This document shows, piece by piece, positions 1 to 6,873 of a stretch of DNA of 16,897 nucleotides. The stretch covers positions 1 through 16,897 of the forward strand of contig CAMYEU010000015.1 in NCBI GenBank assembly GCA_947254465.1, written 5' to 3'. Position numbers and translations under genes: made by a program. A model generated the notes under the pieces. That model worked only from the letters and a program-made list of their open reading frames with translations. It did not search any database and had not been told where the DNA came from. Position 1 is the first letter of the stretch. Each line of letters starts with the position of its first letter. This DNA comes from an uncultured Gemella sp. (lineage in GTDB: Bacteria > Bacillota > Bacilli > Staphylococcales > Gemellaceae).

Positions 1-45
1 ACACACTGCATATCGTCGGCAGCGTCAGATGTGTATAAGAGACAG
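1..45 (+). other. Unremoved Illumina Nextera adapter with i5 index (synthetic)
   Basis: These bases are library-preparation sequence and not genome. Bases 1-4 (ACAC) match the 3' end of the P5 flow-cell oligo. Bases 5-12 read ACTGCATA, which I recognise as the Nextera i5 index 506. Bases 13-26 (TCGTCGGCAGCGTC) are the read-1 primer segment, and 27-45 are the 19-base Tn5 mosaic end AGATGTGTATAAGAGACAG. The order P5 end, index, read-1 segment, mosaic end is exactly that of a finished Nextera library molecule. Genomic sequence begins at 46. The mosaic end must not be annotated as a transposon. Confidence 0.98.
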
Positions 46-218
46 GAGTTAGGGCCACCTGAAAGGATAATTCCTTTAGGCTTCATTTTTTTGATTTCTT
101 CAATAGAAATTTCATTGTCGTGTAGTTCAGAATATACACCAAGTTCACGTACACGGCGAGTGATAAGTTGGTTATATTGACTACCGAAGTCAAGAACTAA
201 TATAAATTCGTGTTTCAC
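46..218 (-). CDS. guaA: GMP synthase (glutamine-hydrolysing), N-terminal fragment
   Basis: This is the first 57 codons of GMP synthase, which makes GMP from XMP, glutamine and ATP in the last step of guanine nucleotide synthesis. The reading starts [20 protein letters not shown] and continues to SGGPN, both hallmark stretches of the class I glutamine amidotransferase domain at the GuaA N terminus. The catalytic Cys/His/Glu residues, the ATP-pyrophosphatase domain and the dimerisation domain lie beyond the contig edge. The start is GTG (216-218), chosen because AGGAGG (225-230 on this strand) sits 6 nt upstream and the family start aligns. The gene is cut by the adapter junction at 45/46 and not by a mutation, so it should be marked partial and not a pseudogene. 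Confidence 0.95.
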
Positions 219-256
219 GGTTTTCCTCCTAAAATATACTTTTATTAATATAAACT

Positions 257-285
257 ATTATATCAAGAAGTTTAAGATATGTAAA
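257..285 (-). promoter_or_regulatory. guaA promoter
   Basis: Reading the minus strand, a -35 box TTTACA (280-285) and a -10 box TATAAT (257-262) are separated by 17 nt. Transcription would start near 250, leaving a leader of only about 30 nt before the GTG. That is too short for a guanine riboswitch, which some Firmicutes place ahead of purine genes. Confidence 0.7.
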
Positions 286-332
286 ACCTTAAATGTTAGA
301 ATTTTTGTGAATTTTTCTGGCGAAATATTGAA

Positions 333-412
333 TTTTTAACGAAAAAACAGTTAAAAACGAATTTTAACTTTATGAAAGGGGTAGAAAATTCGTGAAATGA
401 GATTTTAACTTT
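333..412. repeat. Cluster of inverted and direct repeats in the guaA/pgl divergent region
   Basis: The gene-free interval 219-521 holds the two promoters and this cluster. An 8-bp inverted repeat TTTTTAAC/GTTAAAAA lies at 333-340 and 350-357. A 9-bp perfect inverted repeat ACGAATTTT/AAAATTCGT lies at 357-365 and 385-393, with a 19-nt spacer. The 11-mer ATTTTAACTTT occurs at 361-371 and again at 402-412. The repeats could be operator sites or simply reflect AT-rich sequence; I do not recognise a named regulator motif. No ORF of note lies here. Confidence 0.5.
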
Positions 413-484
413 TCAAAAAAAACGATAATTTTGGTTTATACGAATTATAGGTGAGAGAAAATTTTATAAAATTTTTTTGGAAAA

Positions 485-514
485 TGTTATAATTATTGTA
501 TATAAAGTAGGAGG
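485..514 (+). promoter_or_regulatory. Extended -10 promoter and ribosome binding site of the lactonase gene
   Basis: TATAAT at 488-493 is preceded by TG at 485-486, giving an extended -10; there is no good -35 at 17 nt. AGGAGG at 509-514 lies 7 nt before ATG 522. The -10 would lie inside the coding region if translation began at the upstream in-frame TTG (477), which argues for ATG 522 as the true start. Confidence 0.65.
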
Positions 515-521
515 AAGAATA

Positions 522-1538
522 ATGGTAAGAGCATATATTGGAACATATACAAAACAAGATAGTGAAGGAATATACTTAGTTGAGTTATCTGAAGAAGGAA
601 AAGTTCTAGAAGTTAGAAATGTAGCTAAGGTTGATAATCCAACGTATTTAGCGTTGTCTAATGATAATAAGTATCTATATAGTGTATCAAGAGTAGAGGG
701 AAAAGGTGCTGTTACAAGCTTTGAAGTTGAAGAAAATGGTGATTTGAAAGAATTAACATCAGTTGCCCAAGAAGGAAATCCTCCTTGTTACGTAGAGTTA
801 AATTCTAATAAAAACATTTTATTATCAGCGAACTATCATTTAGGTACGATTGATAGTTATTCTGTTGAAAATGGTGAGCTTGTAAAACTTCTATCAACAG
901 ATCATCATGAAGGAAGTGGAGTACATGAAAGACAAGAGAAACCTCACGTGCATTTTTCAGGATTTACTCCAAGTGAAAAATATGTTTTCTCATGTGATTT
1001 AGGAACAGATGAGATTACATCGTATAAGCTTAATGAAGGAGTTTTAGAAAAAGTAGCTACTTTTAAAGCTAAAGATGGAAGTGGAGTTCGACACATAGTA
1101 TTTAGTAGTGATGAAAAACAAGCTTTTGTGATGACAGAACTTACTAGTGAAGTAATTGCTTTTGATTATGATGGAGAGGGAAATTTAACAAATCCAACAT
1201 ATTATCCTACATTACCTGAGGATTTCTCATTGGAAAATAAAGGTAGTGCGATAAAAATTTCAAACGATAATAGATTTATCTATGTTTCTAATAGAGGACA
1301 AGATGCGGTAGTTGTTTTTGAAAATACAGAATCAGGTTTAAAGCAACTTCAAACTATTAGTACTGAAGGAGAAGGTCCTAGAGATTTTGATCTATCAAAA
1401 GATAATAATTTAGCAATTGCGACAAATGAAAATAGTGGGACAATTACTGTGTACGCTGTTAATAAGAAAACAGGAGAGTTAATTGTTGTTGCTTCTGAGG
1501 TAGTTGTACCTGAGGCGGTTTGCGCTAAGTTTATTTAA
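522..1538 (+). CDS. pgl: Lactonase-family protein, probable 6-phosphogluconolactonase (YkgB/Pgl beta-propeller type)
   Basis: The product is 338 aa, the usual size for the cycloisomerase-2 type 6-phosphogluconolactonase family, a cytoplasmic seven-bladed beta-propeller. Known members hydrolyse 6-phosphogluconolactone in the oxidative pentose phosphate pathway. Family landmarks are visible: the N-terminal AYIGTYT, the central SGVHERQEKPHVHF segment, GSGVRHIVFSSDEKQAFV, and repeated blade motifs such as SNDNRFIYVSNRGQDAV and GPRDFDLSKDNNLAIATN. There is no signal peptide. The ATG at 522 is chosen over the in-frame TTG at 477 because an AGGAGG lies 7 nt before it and the predicted -10 box overlaps the upstream extension. 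The gene is monocistronic and ends in a terminator. Substrate is inferred from the family; some relatives act on other lactones. Confidence 0.85.
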   Translation: MVRAYIGTYTKQDSEGIYLVELSEEGKVLEVRNVAKVDNPTYLALSNDNKYLYSVSRVEGKGAVTSFEVEENGDLKELTSVAQEGNPPCYVELNSNKNILLSANYHLGTIDSYSVENGELVKLLSTDHHEGSGVHERQEKPHVHFSGFTPSEKYVFSCDLGTDEITSYKLNEGVLEKVATFKAKDGSGVRHIVFSSDEKQAFVMTELTSEVIAFDYDGEGNLTNPTYYPTLPEDFSLENKGSAIKISNDNRFIYVSNRGQDAVVVFENTESGLKQLQTISTEGEGPRDFDLSKDNNLAIATNENSGTITVYAVNKKTGELIVVASEVVVPEAVCAKFI

Positions 1539-1570
1539 ATAGATGCTTTATTAAGTTTAGAATAAGAAGA

Positions 1571-1604
1571 AACCTAAGGTGAGGATAATCTCATCTTAGG
1601 TTTT
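1571..1604. terminator. Bidirectional terminator between pgl and yutD
   Basis: A 13-bp stem is formed by 1571-1583 and 1590-1602, with one G-U pair and the 6-nt loop GATAAT. Ts follow on the plus strand, and an A-rich run precedes the stem and serves the minus strand. It sits between the convergent ends of pgl (stop 1538) and yutD (stop 1609), so it can serve both. Confidence 0.85.
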
Positions 1605-1608
1605 ACTA

Positions 1609-1896
1609 TTATGAATTTCGTTTTTTAACGACGAAGAATGGTGCCCCGAAATTACAGTATTCTAGTATGTAATCTTCAAGGTTGTTTATGTTTTTAGGAT
1701 TGTTGTTATCCTTTGTTAAAATGAATCCAGTAAGTCGTAGTTTCTCATGAGAAATATCTCCTACGATATATGGTTTATTTTTTAACACGTCTACTAGTTT
1801 TTCTTCAAATGTTTCTTTTTGAAAGGCATCTTTGAAGTTGTAAACAAGCTCATAAATTGTACCATCAACTTCGAAAACTAAATTATTTTGCTCCAT
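1609..1896 (-). CDS. yutD: YutD family protein (DUF1027)
   Basis: This 95-aa protein matches the small Firmicute YutD family by its landmarks YIVGD (43-47), LRLTGF (53-58) and the C-terminal YILEYCNFGAPFFVVKK (76-92). The last resembles the DYLYEYCNFGCAYFVLKK-like end of the Bacillus protein. It is soluble, with no signal peptide or membrane segment, and its biochemical role is unknown to me. It is the second gene of a minus-strand operon: its ATG is 2 nt past the stop codon of the S11-like gene. Its Shine-Dalgarno AAAGGA lies within that gene's last codons, suggesting translational coupling. The cysteine in EYCNFG is conserved in the family as I remember it. Confidence 0.85.
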   Translation of the reverse strand: MEQNNLVFEVDGTIYELVYNFKDAFQKETFEEKLVDVLKNKPYIVGDISHEKLRLTGFILTKDNNNPKNINNLEDYILEYCNFGAPFFVVKKRNS

Positions 1897-1898
1897 AG

Positions 1899-3098
1899 TT
1901 AATCCTTTCTAACAACTTGTCTCATTACGTATAGCGCTGCAAAAACAAGTGTGTATATTGCAAGTATACCCGTAGTGAAGTATTTTGTACGATTTATAAC
2001 GATAGTAGTTTTTTCGTAATTATCTTTCTTATCAAAGTTATCGTCATTGATGAAGTTTGATTTGATTTTTGCTAGATTGCTCATACTATCATCAGAAGTA
2101 AAGTCAGAGAATACTGTTCCTTCATTCGCTGATACTGTTTCGTATTTCTGGAAAAGAAGTATTTTTTTATTCATAAGAAGGTATGTTACATCTTTAATCG
2201 AATGTTTTTCATAGAATAGATCATAAATATCTCCGTTAAAAGTAATACGTTCATTGTTTATAGTGTATGTTCCAGCTTTAAGAGCTAGTTTATATTTATA
2301 GTTTGAGAATAAGTAATCGTATGTTTTTTGAAGTTTATCAAAATAAGTAGCTTTGTCATCACTTTGGTTTAATACTGTGATAATTAATTTAGTGTTACCA
2401 CTGTATGCGTAAGTTACACTATTTTTATCAGAGTAATCTAATCCTAAAACTCTAAACTTATCTGATTCTTTAAACTCAACGCTATTTTTGATTGTTTCAC
2501 CAGATGATAAAGTGTGTTCTGGATTTTTTGTGATTTCTGTAATCTCAGGATAATTTTTAAGAATTAAACTAGTAAGATAAGAGATATTCTTCGCAGTACT
2601 AGTATTATTCCCATTGTTATCTAGTGATTCTAATTTAGTGTCAATTAGAGACATGGTAGCTAATGTTTCTTTAGCTTTGTCAAGAGTTATGTTAAAGTGA
2701 GTAAATATTGCTTGATTAAGACTATTAGAATTTTCGTTTTCTAATAGAAAAATTGCATCTTTAACTGTAATTGACGATTCTATTTTGTATTTAGAAAGAA
2801 TGTCGTCTCCACTAGTAATATTGATCTTTTCATCTACAGTTATTTTTTTATTTTTTAAATTATCAGTAAGCAAGTAAAGCGCAAGATAGTTTGGTAATTT
2901 ACTTACAGATACTTTTTCATTTTCTCCACGTTTAGATATAATTTTTCCTGTATTTAATTCTGAAACTACGAGATGAGTATTAACATTGCTTAAGTTTGTT
3001 ACTGCATTGTTATCTAAAAATACATCATCTGCTTTGGTGAAGTTTGGAATTAAAAAAACAAGGAGTAAAATCAGAATACTAATTTTTTTAAATTTCAT
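1899..3098 (-). CDS. Membrane-anchored D-alanyl-D-alanine carboxypeptidase-like protein (S11), predicted inactive
   Basis: The 399-aa product has a signal peptide (1-23, likely cut after TKA), an extracellular region, and a C-terminal membrane segment (about 374-393) followed by a basic tail RQVVRKD. The N-terminal half has the layout of S11 penicillin-binding carboxypeptidases, which trim pentapeptide stems in peptidoglycan. It shows a LVVSELNTGKIISKRGENEK strand pair, SVSK (64-67) at the place of the nucleophile motif SxxK, ITVKDAIFLLENEN at the SxN motif, and GLDYSDKNSVTYAYSGNTKL at the KTG motif. Only SxxK survives: SxN reads NEN (121-123) and KTG reads LDYS (about 220-223). The His-Gly-Leu segment normal after motif two is also absent. 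I therefore infer a non-catalytic relative, perhaps peptidoglycan-binding or regulatory. A second domain (about 268-330) may correspond to the PBP5 C-terminal domain. ATG 3098 has AAAGGAT upstream. Confidence 0.65.
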   Translation of the reverse strand: MKFKKISILILLLVFLIPNFTKADDVFLDNNAVTNLSNVNTHLVVSELNTGKIISKRGENEKVSVSKLPNYLALYLLTDNLKNKKITVDEKINITSGDDILSKYKIESSITVKDAIFLLENENSNSLNQAIFTHFNITLDKAKETLATMSLIDTKLESLDNNGNNTSTAKNISYLTSLILKNYPEITEITKNPEHTLSSGETIKNSVEFKESDKFRVLGLDYSDKNSVTYAYSGNTKLIITVLNQSDDKATYFDKLQKTYDYLFSNYKYKLALKAGTYTINNERITFNGDIYDLFYEKHSIKDVTYLLMNKKILLFQKYETVSANEGTVFSDFTSDDSMSNLAKIKSNFINDDNFDKKDNYEKTTIVINRTKYFTTGILAIYTLVFAALYVMRQVVRKD

Positions 3099-3177
3099 TA
3101 TTTAAATCCTTTATTTTAAAATTGTCTAAGCTAGAATGTTAATATTTCGTTAAAATTTTGTTTAACACATACCCTTT

Positions 3178-3207
3178 AGTATATTACAAAATAGGTAAAA
3201 ATTCCAA
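3178..3207 (-). promoter_or_regulatory. Candidate promoter of the S11-like/yutD operon
   Basis: On the minus strand, TTGGAA (3202-3207) and TATACT (3178-3183) are 18 nt apart. The boxes are imperfect and the leader would be about 75 nt. No better pair was seen. Confidence 0.4.
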
Positions 3208-3280
3208 TAAGAAGAAAGGAAATTTGTGAAATTTTAATTGTTATCATATAGTATAAATTTATGTTTGATAATAGAAAAAT

Positions 3281-3308
3281 TTGAAAGTCATAGATTACAT
3301 GTTATAAT
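3281..3308 (+). promoter_or_regulatory. Promoter of the HI0933-like flavoprotein gene
   Basis: TTGAAA (3281-3286) and TATAAT (3303-3308) have a 16-nt spacer, and TG at 3300-3301 makes an extended -10. It lies back to back with the S11-like operon promoter. Confidence 0.65.
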
Positions 3309-3350
3309 TAGATGATATTTGATTAAATTAAGAGAAAGTTGAGATTTAAG

Positions 3351-4496
3351 ATGAAATATGATGTAATTGTGATAGGGCTTGGTAGTGCAGGGCTTATGAT
3401 AGCGGATAGGCTTAATGATAGTGGTTTAAAAGTATTAGTTCTTGAGCAAAATAGACGTGCAGGAATAAAACTGCTTTTAACAGGAAATGGACGTTGTAAT
3501 GTTATGAGTAGTGACAATGCTGAAGATTTTGTCGCAGCTGTGCATAATGGTAGGTTTTTAAGAAGTGCTTATCATAAATATAATGTTAAGAAGTTTTTTG
3601 ATAAACATAATTTGAAATTAAAACAAGAAAACAGAAGGTTATATCCGGCGAGCGAAAAATCTAGAGATGTAGTTAATGCGTTTAAAATAGACCACGCGAA
3701 GATTAACTATAAAGAGAAAGTAGAAGACTTAGTATTTGAAGATGATAAACTAGTGGGTGTAAAAACAAATATTGATACGTATTATGGAAAGAATATTGTA
3801 GTCTGCGCTGGAGGAAAAACATATCCTCAGAGTGGAAGTGATGGTTCATTGCATAGAATTCTTAAAAAACATGGCGTGAAGATTACTAAAATATATCCTA
3901 GTGAAGTAGCCTTAGTTTTTGAAGATTTTAGAGAATTATCTGGGGTTGCATTACAAAATGTAAGAATGTTCCATAAGAAAAACGAGAGAAGCGGAGATCT
4001 TTTATTCACGCACAAAGGATTAAGTGGACCGTTATCAATTTCAATGGGAGAATTTGTGGCTCGTTATCCAGAAGATAGATTTTATCTAGATTTTTATCCT
4101 GACCTTAATGAGGAAGAACTTTTTGCTAAATTATGGGAAGATAACAAATTCTTACAAGGAAAATTACCGAAGAGTTTTTATAACTTCATGATTGAAAAAC
4201 ATTTCCCAGAAAATGTTAGTAAAAAAGAGTTAAGAAAGTTTGTAGCGAAAATCAAACGTTATGAGTTGGTTGATGTTAAGACGATGCCATTAGAATATGC
4301 TTTTACTACAGCAGGTGGAGTAGATCTTAAAGTAGTAAGTCCGAAGACATGTAGTCATAAAAAAATAGAGAACTTATACTTTGCAGGAGAAATTTTAGAT
4401 TTACATGGAGAAATCGGTGGCTATAATCTTATGGTTGCCTGGTTCACAGGAATGATAGTGGCAGATGCAATTAAAGATAAGTATGGAATAGAATAA
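3351..4496 (+). CDS. HI0933/YhiN/BaiN-family FAD-dependent oxidoreductase
   Basis: The product is a 381-aa cytoplasmic flavoprotein. A Rossmann dinucleotide site GLGSAG (9-14) opens the chain, followed by LLLTGNGRCN (41-50), the signature of the HI0933/YhiN family. GGKTYPQSGSDG (154-165) and the C-terminal GEILDLHGEIGGYN (346-359), which closes over the FAD, are also typical. The family includes BaiN, reported to act on unsaturated steroid acids, but most members have no proven substrate, so I assign only FAD-dependent oxidoreductase. I chose ATG 3351 because the Rossmann strand starts directly there; a TTG at 3339 would add only four residues. The Shine-Dalgarno is weak for either start. The gene is monocistronic with its own promoter and terminator. 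Confidence 0.88.
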   Translation: MKYDVIVIGLGSAGLMIADRLNDSGLKVLVLEQNRRAGIKLLLTGNGRCNVMSSDNAEDFVAAVHNGRFLRSAYHKYNVKKFFDKHNLKLKQENRRLYPASEKSRDVVNAFKIDHAKINYKEKVEDLVFEDDKLVGVKTNIDTYYGKNIVVCAGGKTYPQSGSDGSLHRILKKHGVKITKIYPSEVALVFEDFRELSGVALQNVRMFHKKNERSGDLLFTHKGLSGPLSISMGEFVARYPEDRFYLDFYPDLNEEELFAKLWEDNKFLQGKLPKSFYNFMIEKHFPENVSKKELRKFVAKIKRYELVDVKTMPLEYAFTTAGGVDLKVVSPKTCSHKKIENLYFAGEILDLHGEIGGYNLMVAWFTGMIVADAIKDKYGIE

Positions 4497-4497
4497 A

Positions 4498-4545
4498 AAT
4501 AACACTAATAGAGATATCTCAAGTCTCTATTAGTGTTATTTTTTG
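4498..4545 (+). terminator. Rho-independent terminator after the flavoprotein gene
   Basis: A 17-bp perfect stem (4498-4514 with 4524-4540), a 9-nt loop and a run of T after the stem lie directly downstream of the stop at 4494-4496. Confidence 0.9.
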
Positions 4546-4574
4546 TTTACTTTTATTTGAAGTGATAGTATAAT
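4546..4574 (+). promoter_or_regulatory. Promoter of the alpha/beta hydrolase gene
   Basis: TTTACT (4546-4551) and TATAAT (4569-4574) are separated by 17 nt. The -35 box abuts the T-tract of the preceding terminator. Confidence 0.7.
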
Positions 4575-4610
4575 AGTTTTATCGAATTTGAAGATGAAAG
4601 GTAAAGACAA

Positions 4611-5537
4611 GTGAAAAAACATTTTAAAAAAATATTAGCGACACTGCTGATTTTAGTGGTTGTTGCATTTGGTTTTGTTGGAAACTATTTTTATAATTTT
4701 GGATTAAATCCAAAGGTTGATAAGGGGGCTATAGTTAATCAAGATAGTGATGGGAGTAAAGAAGATAAAACAGTTTTAAACAAGTGGTTTGATGAAACAA
4801 AGCAAACTGTTGAAATGGAATCTGTTACTAAAAATAAACTTGTAGGATATAAGTTTATTAATCCAGATGCTAAAAAATGGATATTTGTAGTTCACGGATA
4901 TACTAGTGACGCTAAGAAAATGGTTAATTATATCAAGAAATTCTACGATATGGGCTATAGTGTCTTTGCGCCAGATTTAATAGCTCACGGTAATAGCCAA
5001 GGTGAGTTTATTTCTATGGGTGGTTACGATTCTGATGATTTAGTTAATTGGGTGAAGAAAATATCATCAGAGAATAACAATGCCGATACTGCATTATTCG
5101 GAATTAGTATGGGTGCAGCTACTGTGATGAATGCAGTAGGTAAGGATTTACCTTCTAATGTAAAAACTTTTATTGAAGATAGTGGGTATGTGAACTTAAA
5201 AGTAGAGTTCACATATCAATTGAAAAAATTATTTAATTTACCGAGTTTTCCTGTAATTCCTGCAGCGAATACAGTAACGAAGATAAGAGCCGGATATTTC
5301 TTTGGTGATGTAGATGCAACAAAAGCTTTGAAAGAAACTAAACTTCCAGCATTAGTATTACATGGTGAAGAAGATGGTTTTGTTCCGTTAGAACATGGGA
5401 AAGCGGCTTATGATTTAATAACTTCAGAAAAAGAATTCCATAGTTTTCCAGGAATGAAACATGTTCAAGCTGAAAGGAAATTCAGAGAACAGTATTGGAA
5501 TATTGTAGGAGAATTTTTAAAGAAACATTTTGAATAA
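4611..5537 (+). CDS. Membrane-anchored alpha/beta hydrolase (S33-like, YqkD type)
   Basis: The 308-aa protein begins with a basic stretch and one hydrophobic segment (about 8-30), likely an uncleaved signal anchor placing the hydrolase domain outside the membrane. The catalytic set is visible: oxyanion-hole HG (95-96), nucleophile Ser166 in GISMG (164-168), Asp255 in HGEEDG, and His284 in GMKH. The fold order VVHGYTSDAKKM, FAPDLIAHGNSQGEF, then the nucleophile elbow matches the YqkD-like serine hydrolases found across Firmicutes. The substrate is unknown; esterase or peptidase activity are both possible. The start is GTG 4611 with AAAGG (4597-4601) 9 nt upstream. Neighbouring genes do not share its promoter. 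Confidence 0.85.
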   Translation: MKKHFKKILATLLILVVVAFGFVGNYFYNFGLNPKVDKGAIVNQDSDGSKEDKTVLNKWFDETKQTVEMESVTKNKLVGYKFINPDAKKWIFVVHGYTSDAKKMVNYIKKFYDMGYSVFAPDLIAHGNSQGEFISMGGYDSDDLVNWVKKISSENNNADTALFGISMGAATVMNAVGKDLPSNVKTFIEDSGYVNLKVEFTYQLKKLFNLPSFPVIPAANTVTKIRAGYFFGDVDATKALKETKLPALVLHGEEDGFVPLEHGKAAYDLITSEKEFHSFPGMKHVQAERKFREQYWNIVGEFLKKHFE

Positions 5538-5541
5538 AACG

Positions 5542-5576
5542 AAAAAGACGATTGAAGAAAGCTCAATCGTCTTTTT
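5542..5576. terminator. Bidirectional terminator between the hydrolase gene and pepQ
   Basis: A 14-bp perfect stem (5542-5555 with 5563-5576) begins with AAAAA and ends with TTTTT, with a 7-nt loop. It can terminate both the plus-strand hydrolase gene and the minus-strand pepQ, whose stop is at 5613. Confidence 0.9.
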
Positions 5577-5612
5577 AGGATTAATTTATGAGATATTAGC
5601 TTGTTGAATTAA

Positions 5613-6692
5613 CTATTCGCCTATAACAACTAATCCTTTGTTAAGTTTGTTTAAAACTTCGCAACCATCTTCTGTTACTAGAACTAAGTCTTCGATGCGA
5701 ACACCGAATTCTCCTGGAAGGTAGATACCTGGTTCGATAGAGAAAATCATACCTGGCTCACATTTTGTTTCATTAATACTAGAAATATCACCGTATTCAT
5801 GGCATTCTAGTCCTATATGGTGACCTGTACGGTGAGTAAAGAATTCTCCGTATCCTTTTTCTGTAATATAATCACGACAAGCAGCATCTATATCACAGAA
5901 TCTAACTCCTGGTTTAACAAGAGCTATACCACGTTTTTGCGCTTCAAGTACTGTTTCAAATACTTCTCGTGCTTTTTCGCTTGGTTGTTTCCAAAATACT
6001 GTACGAGTCATATCTGAACAGTAATTATCCTTGATCCCCCCCATATCAATAATGATAGAATCACCAGGTTTAAGATATCTATCGCCTACTGTACCATGAG
6101 GGTTAGCTCCATTGGCACCATATCCAATGATTGGATCGAACGATAAGCCTTCAACCCCTAAATCTTCATGAATAGCAAGCAAATCTTTAACGATGTCTTT
6201 TTCAGATTTTTCTTCCGAAATACTATTTATAACTTTTTGACAAGCTTCATCGTTTAGAAGTGAAGCGCGGCGCATAAGGTCTTTTTCTTCTTCATCTTTA
6301 ATCATACGAACTCGATCAACGATTTTAGAAACATCGACGAATTTGTTTTCTGGTAGGTATTCCATAAGAGGTAGAAGGAATCTTGCAGGGAGAACTTTGT
6401 CAATTCCGACAACTGAACCTTTAGGGATAGCGTGTGATAGCGTTTCGATAGGTTTATCTGTATCAGAATATATAACTTTTTCTAATCCTAAGTCTTTTTC
6501 TAATGGGAAAAGGGCATTGATGAACAATTTGTGATTTCCATTTTCATCAAGAAGAACAGCGTAAAATCTTTCACCTGGATGTTCTAGGTGACCAGTAAGA
6601 TAGAATATTGAATAAGGATCGCTTATTAAAGCCTGATTAATTCCTTGCTCTTTCATTTTAGATAAAATTTTGTTAGTTCTTGAAAGTTTCAT
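5613..6692 (-). CDS. pepQ: Xaa-Pro dipeptidase (M24 family)
   Basis: The 359-aa protein is a two-domain pita-bread metallopeptidase of the size typical for PepQ (about 360 aa), which splits Xaa-Pro dipeptides in the cytoplasm. All five dimetal ligands are present: Asp216 (IIDMGG), Asp227 (SDMTRT), His291 (HRTGHHIG), Glu320 (SIEPG) and Glu334 (RIEDL). His199 in NPHG, which usually contacts substrate, is also kept. I chose ATG at 6692 and not the longer frame opening at 6764, because AAAGGAG (6702-6708) lies 9 nt upstream and the predicted promoter lies inside the longer frame. An aminopeptidase of the same fold cannot be excluded by motifs alone. It is transcribed divergently from the transporter gene. 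Confidence 0.88.
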   Translation of the reverse strand: MKLSRTNKILSKMKEQGINQALISDPYSIFYLTGHLEHPGERFYAVLLDENGNHKLFINALFPLEKDLGLEKVIYSDTDKPIETLSHAIPKGSVVGIDKVLPARFLLPLMEYLPENKFVDVSKIVDRVRMIKDEEEKDLMRRASLLNDEACQKVINSISEEKSEKDIVKDLLAIHEDLGVEGLSFDPIIGYGANGANPHGTVGDRYLKPGDSIIIDMGGIKDNYCSDMTRTVFWKQPSEKAREVFETVLEAQKRGIALVKPGVRFCDIDAACRDYITEKGYGEFFTHRTGHHIGLECHEYGDISSINETKCEPGMIFSIEPGIYLPGEFGVRIEDLVLVTEDGCEVLNKLNKGLVVIGE

Positions 6693-6732
6693 ATCATACA
6701 ACTCCTTTAAAAATATTATGAACTTTAATATA

Positions 6733-6761
6733 ATTATAACATCAATTATATTTGATTTCAA
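6733..6761 (-). promoter_or_regulatory. pepQ promoter
   Basis: On the minus strand TTGAAA (6756-6761) and TATAAT (6733-6738) are 17 nt apart, with a TG extension before the -10. It is about 40 bp from the divergent transporter promoter. Confidence 0.75.
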
Positions 6762-6802
6762 CATTATTAAATTAATAATTACAGCGTTTACTATAAAAAT
6801 TA

Positions 6803-6831
6803 TTGAATGATAAAATATGTTGTGATATAAT
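6803..6831 (+). promoter_or_regulatory. Promoter of the POT-like transporter gene
   Basis: TTGAAT (6803-6808) and TATAAT (6826-6831) are 17 nt apart. The left arm of an inverted repeat, TGTGATA (6821-6827), overlaps the -10, and the matching TATCACA lies at 6848-6854. Confidence 0.7.
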
Positions 6832-6873
6832 AAAATAAAAAGTGAATTATCACATAAGAAAGAAGGGATTTTT

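Noticed and set aside
27..45. Tn5 mosaic end suggesting a transposon insertion at the guaA edge
   Set aside because: It is preceded by the Nextera read-1 segment, an index and the P5 end in library order, so it is a sequencing artefact.
219..330. Guanine riboswitch upstream of guaA
   Set aside because: The best promoter leaves a leader of about 30 nt, and I see no conserved purine-riboswitch core on the minus strand.
477..521. N-terminal extension of the lactonase from TTG 477
   Set aside because: The extension contains the extended -10 box, and the strong AGGAGG points to ATG 522.
3323..4015. Minus-strand frames across the flavoprotein gene
   Set aside because: They are antisense shadows of a conserved coding sequence with no independent support.
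5024..6534. Antisense frames within the hydrolase gene and pepQ
   Set aside because: Their composition follows the real gene on the other strand and no family features are seen.
6693..6764. 24-residue N-terminal extension of PepQ
   Set aside because: It overlaps the pepQ promoter, the ribosome site fits ATG 6692, and family proteins start at the MKLSR-like position.
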